A stretch of 28,084 nt of DNA from Candidatus Bathyarchaeota archaeon (GTDB lineage: Archaea; Thermoproteota; Bathyarchaeia; 40CM-2-53-6), in the NCBI GenBank assembly GCA_005888675.1, contig VBBA01000146.1, positions 1 through 28,084 on the forward strand. Direction: 5' to 3'. The position numbers and the translations under genes are program-made. Below, in pieces: positions 1-6,869 of the stretch. The notes beneath the pieces are model-generated. The model was not told the origin of the DNA and ran no database searches. It worked only from the letters and a program-made list of their open reading frames with translations. Position 1 is the stretch's first letter. The number at the start of each line of letters is the position of its first letter.

Positions 1-642
1 GAGCAGAGCCTCAGCGAGCTTCTCTTCAACGCTCACTCCCGCGATTTCGTACAACTGCGCAACAATTTCAGCGGTGGAGGATGACGTGGAATCTATGATC
101 TCCACTGATATGCGCCCTTTCATTTCTGGGTGTTCGTGATGATGATCCACGACCACCAACGGTATAGAGGATTCGATGATTTCTCTCGAAGCCTCAGCTC
201 CTAGCTGGCCTAGGTTGTTAGTGTCGACGAGCACTGCCACCCCAATTTTGTTCAGCGGCTTCTTTTCAGGAATAGCTAACCCAAGGTTTCGAATCAGATA
301 TTTCGTGGGGGCGCTGATGCCACCAGGACTAGCAATACGGACTTCTGTTCCTGGGGCAATCTTCTCAATTAGAGACTTGAGGGCGAACGCTGAACACAGA
401 GAGTCCGGATCCGCGTTCTGATGGCAGAATAATGTCAGAATCCTGCTGACTTTCGCAAGCTTTACGATTTCCCTGAGATGTTTCTCTTGGGGTATCTGTG
501 TAGTGGTGCTTATCAGGACGGATTTTCTCGTCCCTGGTAGACTAGCTTCTTGTTGTTGTAGGTCCCTGTGGACGAAGACGTTCCTGAAGCTTCTCTTGTG
601 ATTCCTTGAGGCGTTCCTTAGTACGTTCCTCCTGCCGCCCAA
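1..642 (-). CDS. DHH-family phosphoesterase (3' end beyond window)
   Basis: Translation of the minus strand in the frame containing base 423 gives FCHQNADPDSL, then a VDTNNLGQLG segment and VVVDHHHEHPE, the metal-binding Asp and DHH motifs of RecJ/NrnA/GdpP-like phosphoesterases. These enzymes hydrolyse nucleic acid ends, nanoRNA or cyclic dinucleotides with Mn2+. The frame is open to base 1, so the C-terminal DHHA1-type part is outside the window. It is the last visible cistron of the exosome operon, which fits RNA turnover, but the substrate cannot be told. The start is unresolved. After the prefoldin stop at 542-544 there is no ATG, GTG or TTG before the conserved domain, which begins near base 519. 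The first canonical codon upstream is a TTG at 642 inside prefoldin, used here only as an outer limit; it would add an implausible basic leader. Confidence 0.85.
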   Translation of the reverse strand, partial: MGGRRNVLRNASRNHKRSFRNVFVHRDLQQQEASLPGTRKSVLISTTTQIPQEKHLREIVKLAKVSRILTLFCHQNADPDSLCSAFALKSLIEKIAPGTEVRIASPGGISAPTKYLIRNLGLAIPEKKPLNKIGVAVLVDTNNLGQLGAEASREIIESSIPLVVVDHHHEHPEMKGRISVEIIDSTSSSTAEIVAQLYEIAGVSVEEKLAEALL

Positions 643-919
643 GAACTGTGATTCTAGTCGCGAGCAGCTCCTTTCTCTCTTTCAGTTCCTTCAACAAGGC
701 TTGTCGTTCAGACTTGAGAAGGAGGTTCCCAACACTCTTGTACACGGGAATCTCATCGGACAACTTCTCAAGTTCCGCCAGCGCCTTTTCCGTTTCCGAG
801 GCTTCGATTTCTAGCTGTTGTTTCTGGCTGGCGACAGCTTGGAGTGTTTGTTGCAGCTGTTGCAGACGCAGTAATTGTTCCTGTAACTGTGGCGGAAGCT
901 CGACTTCTTCACTCAACAC
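542..919 (-). CDS. pfdB: Prefoldin subunit beta
   Basis: The 125-residue product matches prefoldin beta in length and layout. An N-terminal heptad helix (about residues 8-48, many Gln/Leu) is followed by a short beta-hairpin segment with VYKSVGNLLLK (about 59-69) and a C-terminal charged helix (about 72-118). Prefoldin is a hexamer with two alpha and four beta subunits that captures nascent chains and hands them to the thermosome. The start is a GTG at 919 with an AAGGA ribosome site about 6 bases upstream; TTG at 916 is the alternative. It lies 20 bases after pcc1, and prefoldin beta is a usual member of this archaeal operon. The alpha subunit is not in the window. The DHH cistron follows in the +1 frame. 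Confidence 0.9.
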   Translation of the reverse strand: MLSEEVELPPQLQEQLLRLQQLQQTLQAVASQKQQLEIEASETEKALAELEKLSDEIPVYKSVGNLLLKSERQALLKELKERKELLATRITVLGRQEERTKERLKESQEKLQERLRPQGPTTTRS

Positions 920-939
920 TGGATTCCTTACTATTCTCG

Positions 940-1344
940 CTATTCTCGCTCTAGGCCCTTGTCGCCTTCCGTCTTATTAAAGCCTGATAGCCTCTGTACA
1001 GATGCCAAAGCTGCAGATATGAAGTGCACATAAGAATTCGCTGCTGCTCTTAGAGCGATAATGTCTGTAGCATCGATATTCAATTTCAAGGTCGATCTTA
1101 TTGAGCTGATCTTGGTTCTTGATCTGAATCCTGCTCTTGCCATTGTCTCGGGCTGCAGAGAGTCTGCAAGGGCTCTAGCTAAACTCGGGTTCGAGACTGT
1201 AATCGCGATCTTGAGCGAAGCGGAGATCTTAGGGTCAGGCTTCTTCTGGTGTCGACGGGGGTTGGACGGATTCTGTCTCTGTCGCTGCTTCCGGCTGGAC
1301 CTCAGCCTTCTTCTTCCTCGTCCTAGGCTTTCTCTGCTTGACAA
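940..1344 (-). CDS. pcc1: KEOPS complex subunit Pcc1 (start unresolved)
   Basis: From about base 1227 onward the frame encodes a typical Pcc1: a first beta strand (LKIAITV), ALADSLQPET, a central strand pair, and DIIALRAAANSYVHFI with the conserved ALRAA.NSY helix. Pcc1 is the small dimerising subunit of KEOPS, which makes t6A on ANN-decoding tRNAs together with Kae1/Bud32. Other KEOPS genes are not in the window. Archaeal Pcc1 is usually 75-95 residues, which the conserved part matches. The problem is the start. No ATG, GTG or TTG lies between the rpl37ae stop (1235-1237) and the domain; the nearest is TTG at 1344, inside rpl37ae, which would prefix 36 Arg/Lys-rich residues. Initiation at a rare codon just after the stop, or a +1 shift from rpl37ae, are alternatives. 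Confidence 0.82.
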   Translation of the reverse strand: MSSRESLGRGRRRLRSSRKQRQRQNPSNPRRHQKKPDPKISASLKIAITVSNPSLARALADSLQPETMARAGFRSRTKISSIRSTLKLNIDATDIIALRAAANSYVHFISAALASVQRLSGFNKTEGDKGLERE

Positions 1345-1663
1345 TAACGGATGGGGCTACAGTTGCTCCAGCTCTGAGGCTCTCTAGCTCGGTTGATAAG
1401 GTTGAAGGACTCATCTGTCCCCGCGTTGCTCGGGCTGCAATCTGACCTAGCTTAGTGCTAGGGATGTATGCTCCGCCTGCGAACTTGTAACCGCATTTCT
1501 TGCACAGCCATACACCCACGCTCCGACGTTTCACGGTTTTGAATCGACAACGAGGACATTCATGTTTCTGTCTTAGACCTGTAACAACATCAATGTACCG
1601 GCGCCTGACGAGGGTTCCGTATCTGGCGCCGAATCCACCGCCGAGGCCCGTCTTCCTAGCCAT
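1235..1663 (-). CDS. rpl37ae: 50S ribosomal protein L37Ae (eL43) with long C-terminal tail
   Basis: Residues 1-82 are a standard eL43: basic N-terminus with FGARYG, then a C4 zinc ribbon (C36, C39, C54, C57 in CPRC...CKKC) and GGAYIP. eL43 binds 23S rRNA in the large subunit. Archaeal versions are normally about 70-95 residues; this one has 142. The extra 60 residues begin after RATRG, run through a Lys/Arg cluster (KPRTRKKK) and end in a Glu/Pro/Thr-rich stretch. The ATG overlaps the rrp42 stop by one base (TAATG), so translation is coupled. I do not see the small RpoP zinc protein that sits near here in some archaea. Confidence 0.93.
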   Translation of the reverse strand: MARKTGLGGGFGARYGTLVRRRYIDVVTGLRQKHECPRCRFKTVKRRSVGVWLCKKCGYKFAGGAYIPSTKLGQIAARATRGQMSPSTLSTELESLRAGATVAPSVIVKQRKPRTRKKKAEVQPEAATETESVQPPSTPEEA

Positions 1664-2481
1664 TAGATCTTTGCCGCTGCGAGGATCTTCGCTCTATTCT
1701 CTGCTGCACGTTCAACGGCTATGTGGACGATTTTCCTCAACTCTTCGGTTGTGAATCCCGACAAGCCGCCCTTTTGCATCGCGCATATCGACCCGGATTT
1801 TTCGATCGTAACGGTCAGTCGGGCGTTCATGACTTGCTCTTCTTCGAGGGAGGGATCTACGATTATGTTTCGGTCAACTTTTCCGAAGGTGACTGATACC
1901 GGGTAGTTGTTGATTGGTAATGGTCGGCGGTCAGGTTTGACGATTACCTCGTCGCCTTTTATCTCGTACTTGCCTATCTTCGCGTTTGCGAGGGCTGCCA
2001 GGGCTGCCATCGAGCCGGCGTCGATTAGGTTTCCGTCGTGGTCGAGGACGTAGACGTCCACGTAGACAACTTGCACCTTCTTACCTTTCTGAAGGCAGAG
2101 CGCTTTGAGGTCGATGGCCTTTGATTCTCTTATCCCTCGGTCTATTACTCTGGCTAGCTCTATCGCGTTCTCATCCGGTGGTCCAGGTTCGAAGGATGGG
2201 TGAGCCAGGGGGACAAGTTCCGCGTTTACTGTGAGTACCCCTTCCTCAGGTGTATCTGCAAACGGTTCGCCTGTCTCAACCTTTATTCCAACAAGCACCC
2301 TTGTTTTTCCTAGAAAGATTTGTGCTGATCCGTTGGCTTTCTCGATTACACCTGTTTGTATTGTGATCGGCCTGTAGCTGTCGTGTCCACGCTCGTCGAT
2401 TCTATTGCCTTTTGCGATTAGATCCACCACTGTTTTCTGTTCGAGCTTTGCAACTGGTGGTAATTGTGGGGTCGCGGACAT
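1663..2481 (-). CDS. rrp42: Exosome complex RNase PH-like subunit Rrp42
   Basis: The 272-residue protein is an RNase PH-fold subunit with the Rrp42 signature: RGHDSYRPITIQ near the N-terminus, a long second domain and the family's usual length. It keeps no intact catalytic Asp motif of the kind in Rrp41. In the archaeal exosome three Rrp41-Rrp42 dimers form the phosphorolytic ring; Rrp42 shapes the RNA channel and active site but is itself inactive. The ATG at 2481 directly abuts the rrp41 stop at 2482, so the two obligate partners are made from coupled cistrons. Order rrp4-rrp41-rrp42 is the conserved archaeal one. Confidence 0.95.
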   Translation of the reverse strand: MSATPQLPPVAKLEQKTVVDLIAKGNRIDERGHDSYRPITIQTGVIEKANGSAQIFLGKTRVLVGIKVETGEPFADTPEEGVLTVNAELVPLAHPSFEPGPPDENAIELARVIDRGIRESKAIDLKALCLQKGKKVQVVYVDVYVLDHDGNLIDAGSMAALAALANAKIGKYEIKGDEVIVKPDRRPLPINNYPVSVTFGKVDRNIIVDPSLEEEQVMNARLTVTIEKSGSICAMQKGGLSGFTTEELRKIVHIAVERAAENRAKILAAAKI

Positions 2482-3246
2482 TTATGCGATGACCTCCGGC
2501 TCTTCTTTCTCTTCGGCCACTTCTCTGATTTGAGAGTACTTGTTTTTCAACGCCTCACGTTGCATAGTGTGGAGGGTCTTACATGCTTCTATTGCCATAT
2601 TGAGCCCTTTTTCGAATTCAGGGAGGGTCAGGATTCCGTCCATTTGAAGTAACGTGACGAGATTTGAGTTTGGCATGTAGGCAACCGGTAGATCTGCTTC
2701 TCCCTGTTTGTCTTCGATATCTGACAAGTCAAGCGCGAGCTGACCTTGCACTTTCCCAACCGCACATGCGGCCACAAGCTCTCTCATCGGGATCCCAGCA
2801 TCTGCGAGTGCGAGAGATGCGGCAGTGATTCCCGCGCATCTTGAGCCTCCATCAGATTGGAGAATCTCGACGAATAAATCGATGGTTGTTCTTGGGTAGA
2901 GATCTGTGAGGACCGTTGGTTCCAATGATTCTCTAATTACCTTGGAGAGTTCTAGTTCTCTTCGAGAGGGTGCAGGAGATTTTCTCTCGTCTACCGAAAA
3001 TGGTGCCATGTGATATCGGCATCGTATCACGGCCCGATCCGGTAGGGCAATGTGTTTGGGGTGGGCCTCGCGAGGACCGTAGACAGCAGCTAGAATCTTG
3101 TTCTTTCCTTGCTCGATGTAGGCTGATCCGTTGGCCTTGTCTAAGATTCCTACTTCCAGTCTCACTGGTCTCAGCTGGTCTAGCCTCCGACCGTCTACTC
3201 TGAGGCCTTTCTCGTCCAGTAGTTTCTCAGGGTGCTTGTTTTGCAA
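2482..3246 (-). CDS. rrp41: Exosome catalytic subunit Rrp41
   Basis: The protein (254 residues) starts with GLRVDGRRLDQLRPV and carries the active-site motifs of Rrp41: RRELELSKVIRESLEP, QSDGGSRCAGITAASLALAD and DLSDIEDKQGEADLPVAYMP, the last holding the catalytic acidic residues. It performs 3'-5' phosphorolysis of RNA, and polyadenylation in reverse. A C-terminal acidic tail (EEKEEPEVIA) extends past the fold. The start is a TTG at 3246, 20 bases inside the rrp4 3' end and just after a GAGGA site; no ATG or GTG occurs before the conserved domain, so this start is required. Confidence 0.95.
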   Translation of the reverse strand: MQNKHPEKLLDEKGLRVDGRRLDQLRPVRLEVGILDKANGSAYIEQGKNKILAAVYGPREAHPKHIALPDRAVIRCRYHMAPFSVDERKSPAPSRRELELSKVIRESLEPTVLTDLYPRTTIDLFVEILQSDGGSRCAGITAASLALADAGIPMRELVAACAVGKVQGQLALDLSDIEDKQGEADLPVAYMPNSNLVTLLQMDGILTLPEFEKGLNMAIEACKTLHTMQREALKNKYSQIREVAEEKEEPEVIA

Positions 3247-3940
3247 CTTCCTCTTCCATCCTAGGTGATTTGGCTATCATTTCTCTTATCCTGTCCGTTA
3301 AACCTCTCATGTGAGCCTCTCTCTCTATCATGTATATGGCTTCAACTGCAACTCGCTCGCCTTCAGGAGATCGTCCCCAGACGAGGACGATCCCGTTCTG
3401 GCCGACAGAGATCTGGCATCCTGTCTCGCGCTTTAGCATGCTGATCATCGACCCCTTCCGTCCAATTAGCCTTGGTATCTTTGCTGCTTGGATCTGGATT
3501 ACTCTGCCAGAAGAAACCTTTCCGAGTCCAGGCCCTTTCGCGGTTAGTAGTGGGTCTCTGGTTCTGTCGAACGATAGTATTTGGGCCATTACCATGTCTC
3601 CAACATCGAACATTTCCGACAAGTCTCGTCTCCGCGGTCCTCGTGGACCCTCGGTCTCCGACGCTGGAAGCATTGCAACGTATGGTGCGAGAATATCGAC
3701 GGTCCAGCCTGACAGCCCGATGTCCATGACCCGACCACCGACAATATCCCCGACATGTGGTATGTATCCCCCCTTCAACGGAACAACCGAAACCCTGTTG
3801 CCATCCACTTCTAACAGACCGACACATGCCGAATAGATCTGGTTTCCAATCTTGTACGAATTTTCTCCCAGCAAGTGGTCTCCCTCGGCCAGTAATTCGC
3901 CTGGGGCGACGACTTGTCTTGGTTCGGCTAACACTACCAT
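3227..3940 (-). CDS. rrp4: Exosome RNA-binding cap subunit Rrp4
   Basis: Three domains can be read in 237 residues: an N-terminal Rrp4 domain (about 1-60, VVAPGELLAEGD), an S1 RNA-binding barrel (about 62-130) and a KH domain with the GxxG loop in LIGRKGSM (about 150-215). Rrp4 forms part of the trimeric cap over the Rrp41/42 ring and recruits RNA, preferring A-rich tails. The ATG at 3940 is 19 bases after the SBDS stop. The last 20 bases overlap rrp41. No Csl4 or DnaG partner is present in the window. Confidence 0.94.
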   Translation of the reverse strand: MVVLAEPRQVVAPGELLAEGDHLLGENSYKIGNQIYSACVGLLEVDGNRVSVVPLKGGYIPHVGDIVGGRVMDIGLSGWTVDILAPYVAMLPASETEGPRGPRRRDLSEMFDVGDMVMAQILSFDRTRDPLLTAKGPGLGKVSSGRVIQIQAAKIPRLIGRKGSMISMLKRETGCQISVGQNGIVLVWGRSPEGERVAVEAIYMIEREAHMRGLTDRIREMIAKSPRMEEEVAKQAP

Positions 3941-3959
3941 TTCTCATGACACGCTCTGT

Positions 3960-4649
3960 TTAAGTCAAAACCTTTGTTTGGATTGTCCCTTGGGTAACCT
4001 TGCCTACTCGATCAATGAAGCCCCCGTACATTCCCGCGGGCATCTCGACGACAGCTACCAATGAACCGTCCGTCTGCCATTCTTCGCGGCTGACGTTTCC
4101 GTAACTTTTCAATACATTGAACGCTCGTGCGGCAAACTCTGGAAATACCTTGACTGCAATGCGCATCTGCTCCATCTTCAACGGGATTACCGGTCTAAGC
4201 TGGTCGATGATGTTCTTCGCCTGTTCTTCAGCACTCTTGAAAGGGTCAATCGAGATCCGTATCTGCTCCATGGCTTGTTCAATCCGCAACGGAGGATGAG
4301 GCGCTCCAGTCCTCGGGTCAATGGCATTTCGGACAATTATCGCGACTATCTGGCGTCTCTTGTCTTCGACTAGCTTCCGTCGCTGATCAGTAGTAAGTTG
4401 AAGTTCTCCACTTTTCATTATCTCCTCGGCGACCTTGATCGCATCGGCGCTGCCGAAGGCTTTCTGCAGTTTTTCTGTAGATGCTCTTGTGCCCTTTCCA
4501 GCGTCAGAGTAGATCTCCTCTATGAGTAGAACTTGGCTCAACGCGATCTGTTTTCCCAACTTGTATTCTAGTGCAGGCTCAGGCTTCACGAGTATCTCGA
4601 AATGATCGGGACCCTTTGCTAGTCTCGCGGTAGTGTACTTGTCACTCAT
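3960..4649 (-). CDS. sbds: Ribosome maturation protein SBDS/SDO1
   Basis: The 229-residue protein has the three SBDS domains: an N-terminal FYSH domain (YTTARLAKGPDHFEILV, then the VLLIEEIYSDAGKGTRAS loop), a central helical domain (TTDQRRKLVEDKRRQIVAIIVRNAIDPRT) and a C-terminal ferredoxin-like domain (about 165-229). SBDS works with an EF-2-like GTPase to release aIF6 from new 60S-type subunits. Its ATG overlaps the psmA stop (ATGA), showing translational coupling. SBDS next to the exosome and proteasome genes is the classical archaeal arrangement. Confidence 0.95.
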   Translation of the reverse strand: MSDKYTTARLAKGPDHFEILVKPEPALEYKLGKQIALSQVLLIEEIYSDAGKGTRASTEKLQKAFGSADAIKVAEEIMKSGELQLTTDQRRKLVEDKRRQIVAIIVRNAIDPRTGAPHPPLRIEQAMEQIRISIDPFKSAEEQAKNIIDQLRPVIPLKMEQMRIAVKVFPEFAARAFNVLKSYGNVSREEWQTDGSLVAVVEMPAGMYGGFIDRVGKVTQGTIQTKVLT

Positions 4650-5389
4650 TTGCTAGTCGGGGCCTTTCTGCCAGCATCCAGTCGCTTGATATACTTGTCA
4701 ACTTCTTCCACCGGTAGTTTCCGGAATTTTCCAGACTCTCGATCTATGAGCGCGACTCGAATCTTTTGAGGCTCTGCTTTGCCCTCGAGCACTTTCGTCA
4801 TACATTTTAGCCCAAGGGCTATCGAGTCGTCAAGCGACAGATCATCGCGATATTCTGCCTCAAGAATTTCGTTGGCCGCATCCCCGCCTGCGCCGATTGC
4901 CCAAGCTCGGTAGGCAAAGAATGCTCCACTTGGATCTGTCCAGAAGAGTCTACTCCCCTTCTTGTCAACACCCCCGAATAACATCGAGATACCGAAGGGA
5001 CGAACTCCAGCGTGCTGCGTGTACAGTTGCTTGATCTCGCCTATTCGACGAGTCAGGATTTCTATGTCGATCGGCTCGTCATACATGAGCTTGTTGCTCT
5101 GAGCGTAAATCCTTGCTTGGTCTACAAGAATATGAGCGTCACAGCTGAGGCCGGCGACGGCGGTTCCGACGTGGTCGTCTATCTGGAATATTTTCCACAT
5201 GAAGGACAAGTCTTGAAGCTTAGATGCTGATCTTTCTTCGGCCGCGAGTACAACTCCCTCTGGGCATGCGATTCCCAATACTGTCGCTCCTCTTTTGACA
5301 GTCTCGCTGGCGTATTCGACTTGGAATAGTCGACCGTCGGGGGAAAATACAGTTATGGCCCGATCGTAAGCCCCGGGCACTGCGAACAT
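4646..5389 (-). CDS. psmA: Proteasome alpha subunit
   Basis: The product has the alpha-subunit N-terminal H0 helix signature YDRAITVFSPDGRLFQVEYA and lacks the catalytic N-terminal Thr of beta subunits. About 247 residues is normal. Fourteen alpha subunits form the outer gated rings of the 20S proteasome and dock the PAN or Cdc48 ATPase. ATG at 5389 is preferred; an in-frame TTG two codons upstream (5395) is the alternative. It is the first gene of the operon, with a promoter-like sequence about 55 bases upstream. The C-terminus is Lys-rich rather than the usual acidic tail. Confidence 0.95.
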   Translation of the reverse strand: MFAVPGAYDRAITVFSPDGRLFQVEYASETVKRGATVLGIACPEGVVLAAEERSASKLQDLSFMWKIFQIDDHVGTAVAGLSCDAHILVDQARIYAQSNKLMYDEPIDIEILTRRIGEIKQLYTQHAGVRPFGISMLFGGVDKKGSRLFWTDPSGAFFAYRAWAIGAGGDAANEILEAEYRDDLSLDDSIALGLKCMTKVLEGKAEPQKIRVALIDRESGKFRKLPVEEVDKYIKRLDAGRKAPTSK

Positions 5390-5440
5390 GGACAATTTTC
5401 TGTATACCTACCTTGGAATAGCCAGTGCGGACTTGGCGCT

Positions 5441-5456
5441 TACTAAAAACCTTTCC
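5441..5456 (-). promoter_or_regulatory. Probable promoter of the psmA-exosome operon
   Basis: On the minus strand GGAAAG (BRE-like) is followed directly by GTTTTTAGTA (TATA-like). A start site 25 bases on would fall near 5420 and give a leader of about 30 bases before psmA. Assigned by sequence pattern only. Confidence 0.5.
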
Positions 5457-5552
5457 TGATTCCATTTCCTGTTGCTAGACTTGTTTTTTGGGGTCGGCCC
5501 GTCGCTGAGGATATCATCTTAACAATCAATCTGGGACTGGCTTCGTCATCCC

Positions 5553-5605
5553 CCAAAGTACTTTGGTGCGGATCGATATATTATTGTCCGGATGTCACTG
5601 GTGAC
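5553..5605. promoter_or_regulatory. TATA-like element flanked by two inverted repeats upstream of psmA
   Basis: A perfect 14-base palindrome, CCAAAGTACTTTGG, lies at 5553-5566. GTCAC-TG-GTGAC, 5-base arms, lies at 5594-5605. Between them the minus strand reads AATAATATATCG, a good TATA box; its expected start site would fall in the 14-base palindrome. This could be a second, regulated promoter for psmA with a leader of about 165 bases, or the start of a short RNA. Confidence 0.4.
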
Positions 5606-5615
5606 AGGTAGGAAA

Positions 5616-6062
5616 CTAGGACCCGAGCTCTTCTAGCTTCTTTGCGATAAGGTTCGTTATGTTCTTGTTGGGAATTCCTTGAAGGTCGAATGATATCTCT
5701 ATTCTTATTGGTTCCGTCTGGCCAAGGATTATGTTACCGTTGACTGCTTCTTGTTTGTCGATTCTAATGTGCAAGCGACCTGACTCGTCTAGATAGCCTC
5801 TTAGGTTGTCGATCATCTCTGTTTGATCTACGAGAGATAGGCGCCTCCAGAAGTAGACTACGAAACCTTCCGCTCGGGATCTGTTTGAAATCGGTAGGCG
5901 TACGGTCTGGATCTCGTTTCCGTAGTGTCCGCTGGCTCTTCGTTTCTCTGGTCGCGCTTCTGCATCTGGACCTACCGCTTGCATAGCGAAAACGATCTTA
6001 TCCGAATCTTCAGTCGCATGTACTATTGCGGACAATGTCACTTTTGCAATTCTTGGATTCAT
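5616..6062 (-). CDS. RNA-binding protein of the COG1325 (exosome-associated) type
   Basis: Beginning at MNPRIAKVTLSAIVHATED, the 148 residues follow the archaeal COG1325/PF01877 family: AIVHATED strand, a GHYGNEI motif, a segment with FWRRLS, and RLHIRIDKQEAVNGNI near the C-terminal third. The family is predicted to bind RNA and was proposed as an exosome accessory from genome context. Here it lies just upstream of the exosome operon on the same strand, separated by 226 bases. The ATG at 6062 is chosen over an upstream in-frame codon at 6164 because homology starts here and the longer form would overlap pth2. It shares a short divergent promoter region with pth2. Confidence 0.82.
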   Translation of the reverse strand: MNPRIAKVTLSAIVHATEDSDKIVFAMQAVGPDAEARPEKRRASGHYGNEIQTVRLPISNRSRAEGFVVYFWRRLSLVDQTEMIDNLRGYLDESGRLHIRIDKQEAVNGNIILGQTEPIRIEISFDLQGIPNKNITNLIAKKLEELGS

Positions 6063-6090
6063 TTGATGAAGCCGTAATTGACGGGCATTT

Positions 6091-6121
6091 GACGTTAAAT
6101 ATTTGGCTCTATTGAGGGTGA
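6091..6121. promoter_or_regulatory. Divergent promoter region with pth2 ribosome site
   Basis: GTTAAATATTT at 6094-6104 contains the palindrome AAATATTT and reads as a TATA box on both strands. It is 25-35 bases from either start codon, so either gene could have a very short leader. GGGTGA at 6116-6121 is a ribosome site 7 bases before the pth2 ATG. Confidence 0.5.
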
Positions 6122-6128
6122 GACAGCT

Positions 6129-6503
6129 ATGACTGGCAGTCCAGAGAACGGGCGGTATAAGCAAGTTCTAGTTGTGCGATCAGACCTTAAGATGGGGAAA
6201 GGCAAGATCGCCGTTCAGTGCTCACATGCTGCGGTTTCAGCTTCTGAAGAAGCGCGAAAGTCGTCTCTTGACTGGTGGAGGACATGGATGCATGAAGGTC
6301 AATCGAAAGTAGCGGTTAAGGTGAGCGGGCTTTCACCAATATTAGATTTGGAAAGAAGATCTCGCGAGAATGGGCTACCATTCTATGTCGTTAGAGACAT
6401 GGGTCTAACACAGGTTGAACCTGGGACGGTGACCTGCATCGGTATTGGTCCCGGTCCGGTTGTCAAGGTGGATTTGCTAACCGGGGACCTGCCCCTTCTT
6501 TAG
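6129..6503 (+). CDS. pth2: Peptidyl-tRNA hydrolase, Pth2 type
   Basis: The 124-residue product has the archaeal/eukaryotic Pth2 motifs: KQVLVVRSDLKMGKGKIAVQCSHAAV at the N-terminus, KVAVKV in the middle strand, and VVRDMGLTQVEPGTVTCIGIGP near the C-terminus. The family cleaves peptidyl-tRNA that has dropped off the ribosome, rescuing the tRNA. Length is typical (115-125). The ATG at 6129 has a good ribosome site. Its last 27 bases overlap, tail to tail, the convergent NitrOD5-like gene. Confidence 0.95.
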   Translation: MTGSPENGRYKQVLVVRSDLKMGKGKIAVQCSHAAVSASEEARKSSLDWWRTWMHEGQSKVAVKVSGLSPILDLERRSRENGLPFYVVRDMGLTQVEPGTVTCIGIGPGPVVKVDLLTGDLPLL

Positions 6504-6869
6504 TTTGGCTTGACCTATCTGATCTCTCTGCACTGGTGGACGTTGCCTTGTTCCCTCGAATCTTCGTCGTGCTTCGTTCACATGCTCCGAAAATTCGTAC
6601 TCTGAGGTCTCCCTGAACGTTGATCCGATCTTCTGGTATAATTTTCGCAGGATGAGTCTCTCGACGACTCGCGCGGCCCCTCCAAGTGCGTTTTTCAATC
6701 CTGATTGGAAGTCTTCCAATCGATCAGGTATGTCCTTTCTGTCGAGGGACTGCATCGTTGACAGATACTGGTAGACCGCGTTTTTCGGCTCCTCGCCTAG
6801 AATCTGGAGGCTATCATCTATTGATTCTAGAAGGACTTCTCCGAACGGTTGCGTTTTGTTATCGCTCAT
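6477..6869 (-). CDS. Small NitrOD5-like helical protein
   Basis: About 130 residues. Residues 8-80 (SIDDSLQILGEEPKNAVYQYL, then DIPDRLEDFQSGLKNALGGAARVVERLILRKLYQKIG) fit the pattern of NitrOD5, a small all-helical output domain described in archaeal signalling proteins: iGe..k..iy.yL....I...pe.f...L....G..a...E..I...Ly.k. The remainder is charged and probably disordered. No catalytic or DNA-binding motif is visible. ATG at 6869 forms an ATGA overlap with the stop of the 7-TM gene, so it is preferred to the ATG at 6884. That coupling suggests that the protein works with the membrane protein. Confidence 0.65.
   Translation of the reverse strand: MSDNKTQPFGEVLLESIDDSLQILGEEPKNAVYQYLSTMQSLDRKDIPDRLEDFQSGLKNALGGAARVVERLILRKLYQKIGSTFRETSEYEFSEHVNEARRRFEGTRQRPPVQRDQIGQAKLKKGQVPG

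Noticed and set aside
3363..3947. Long minus-strand ORF (194 codons) across rrp4
   Set aside because: It is rrp4 in another frame; the rrp4 frame shows clear S1 and KH motifs and this one is a compositional shadow.
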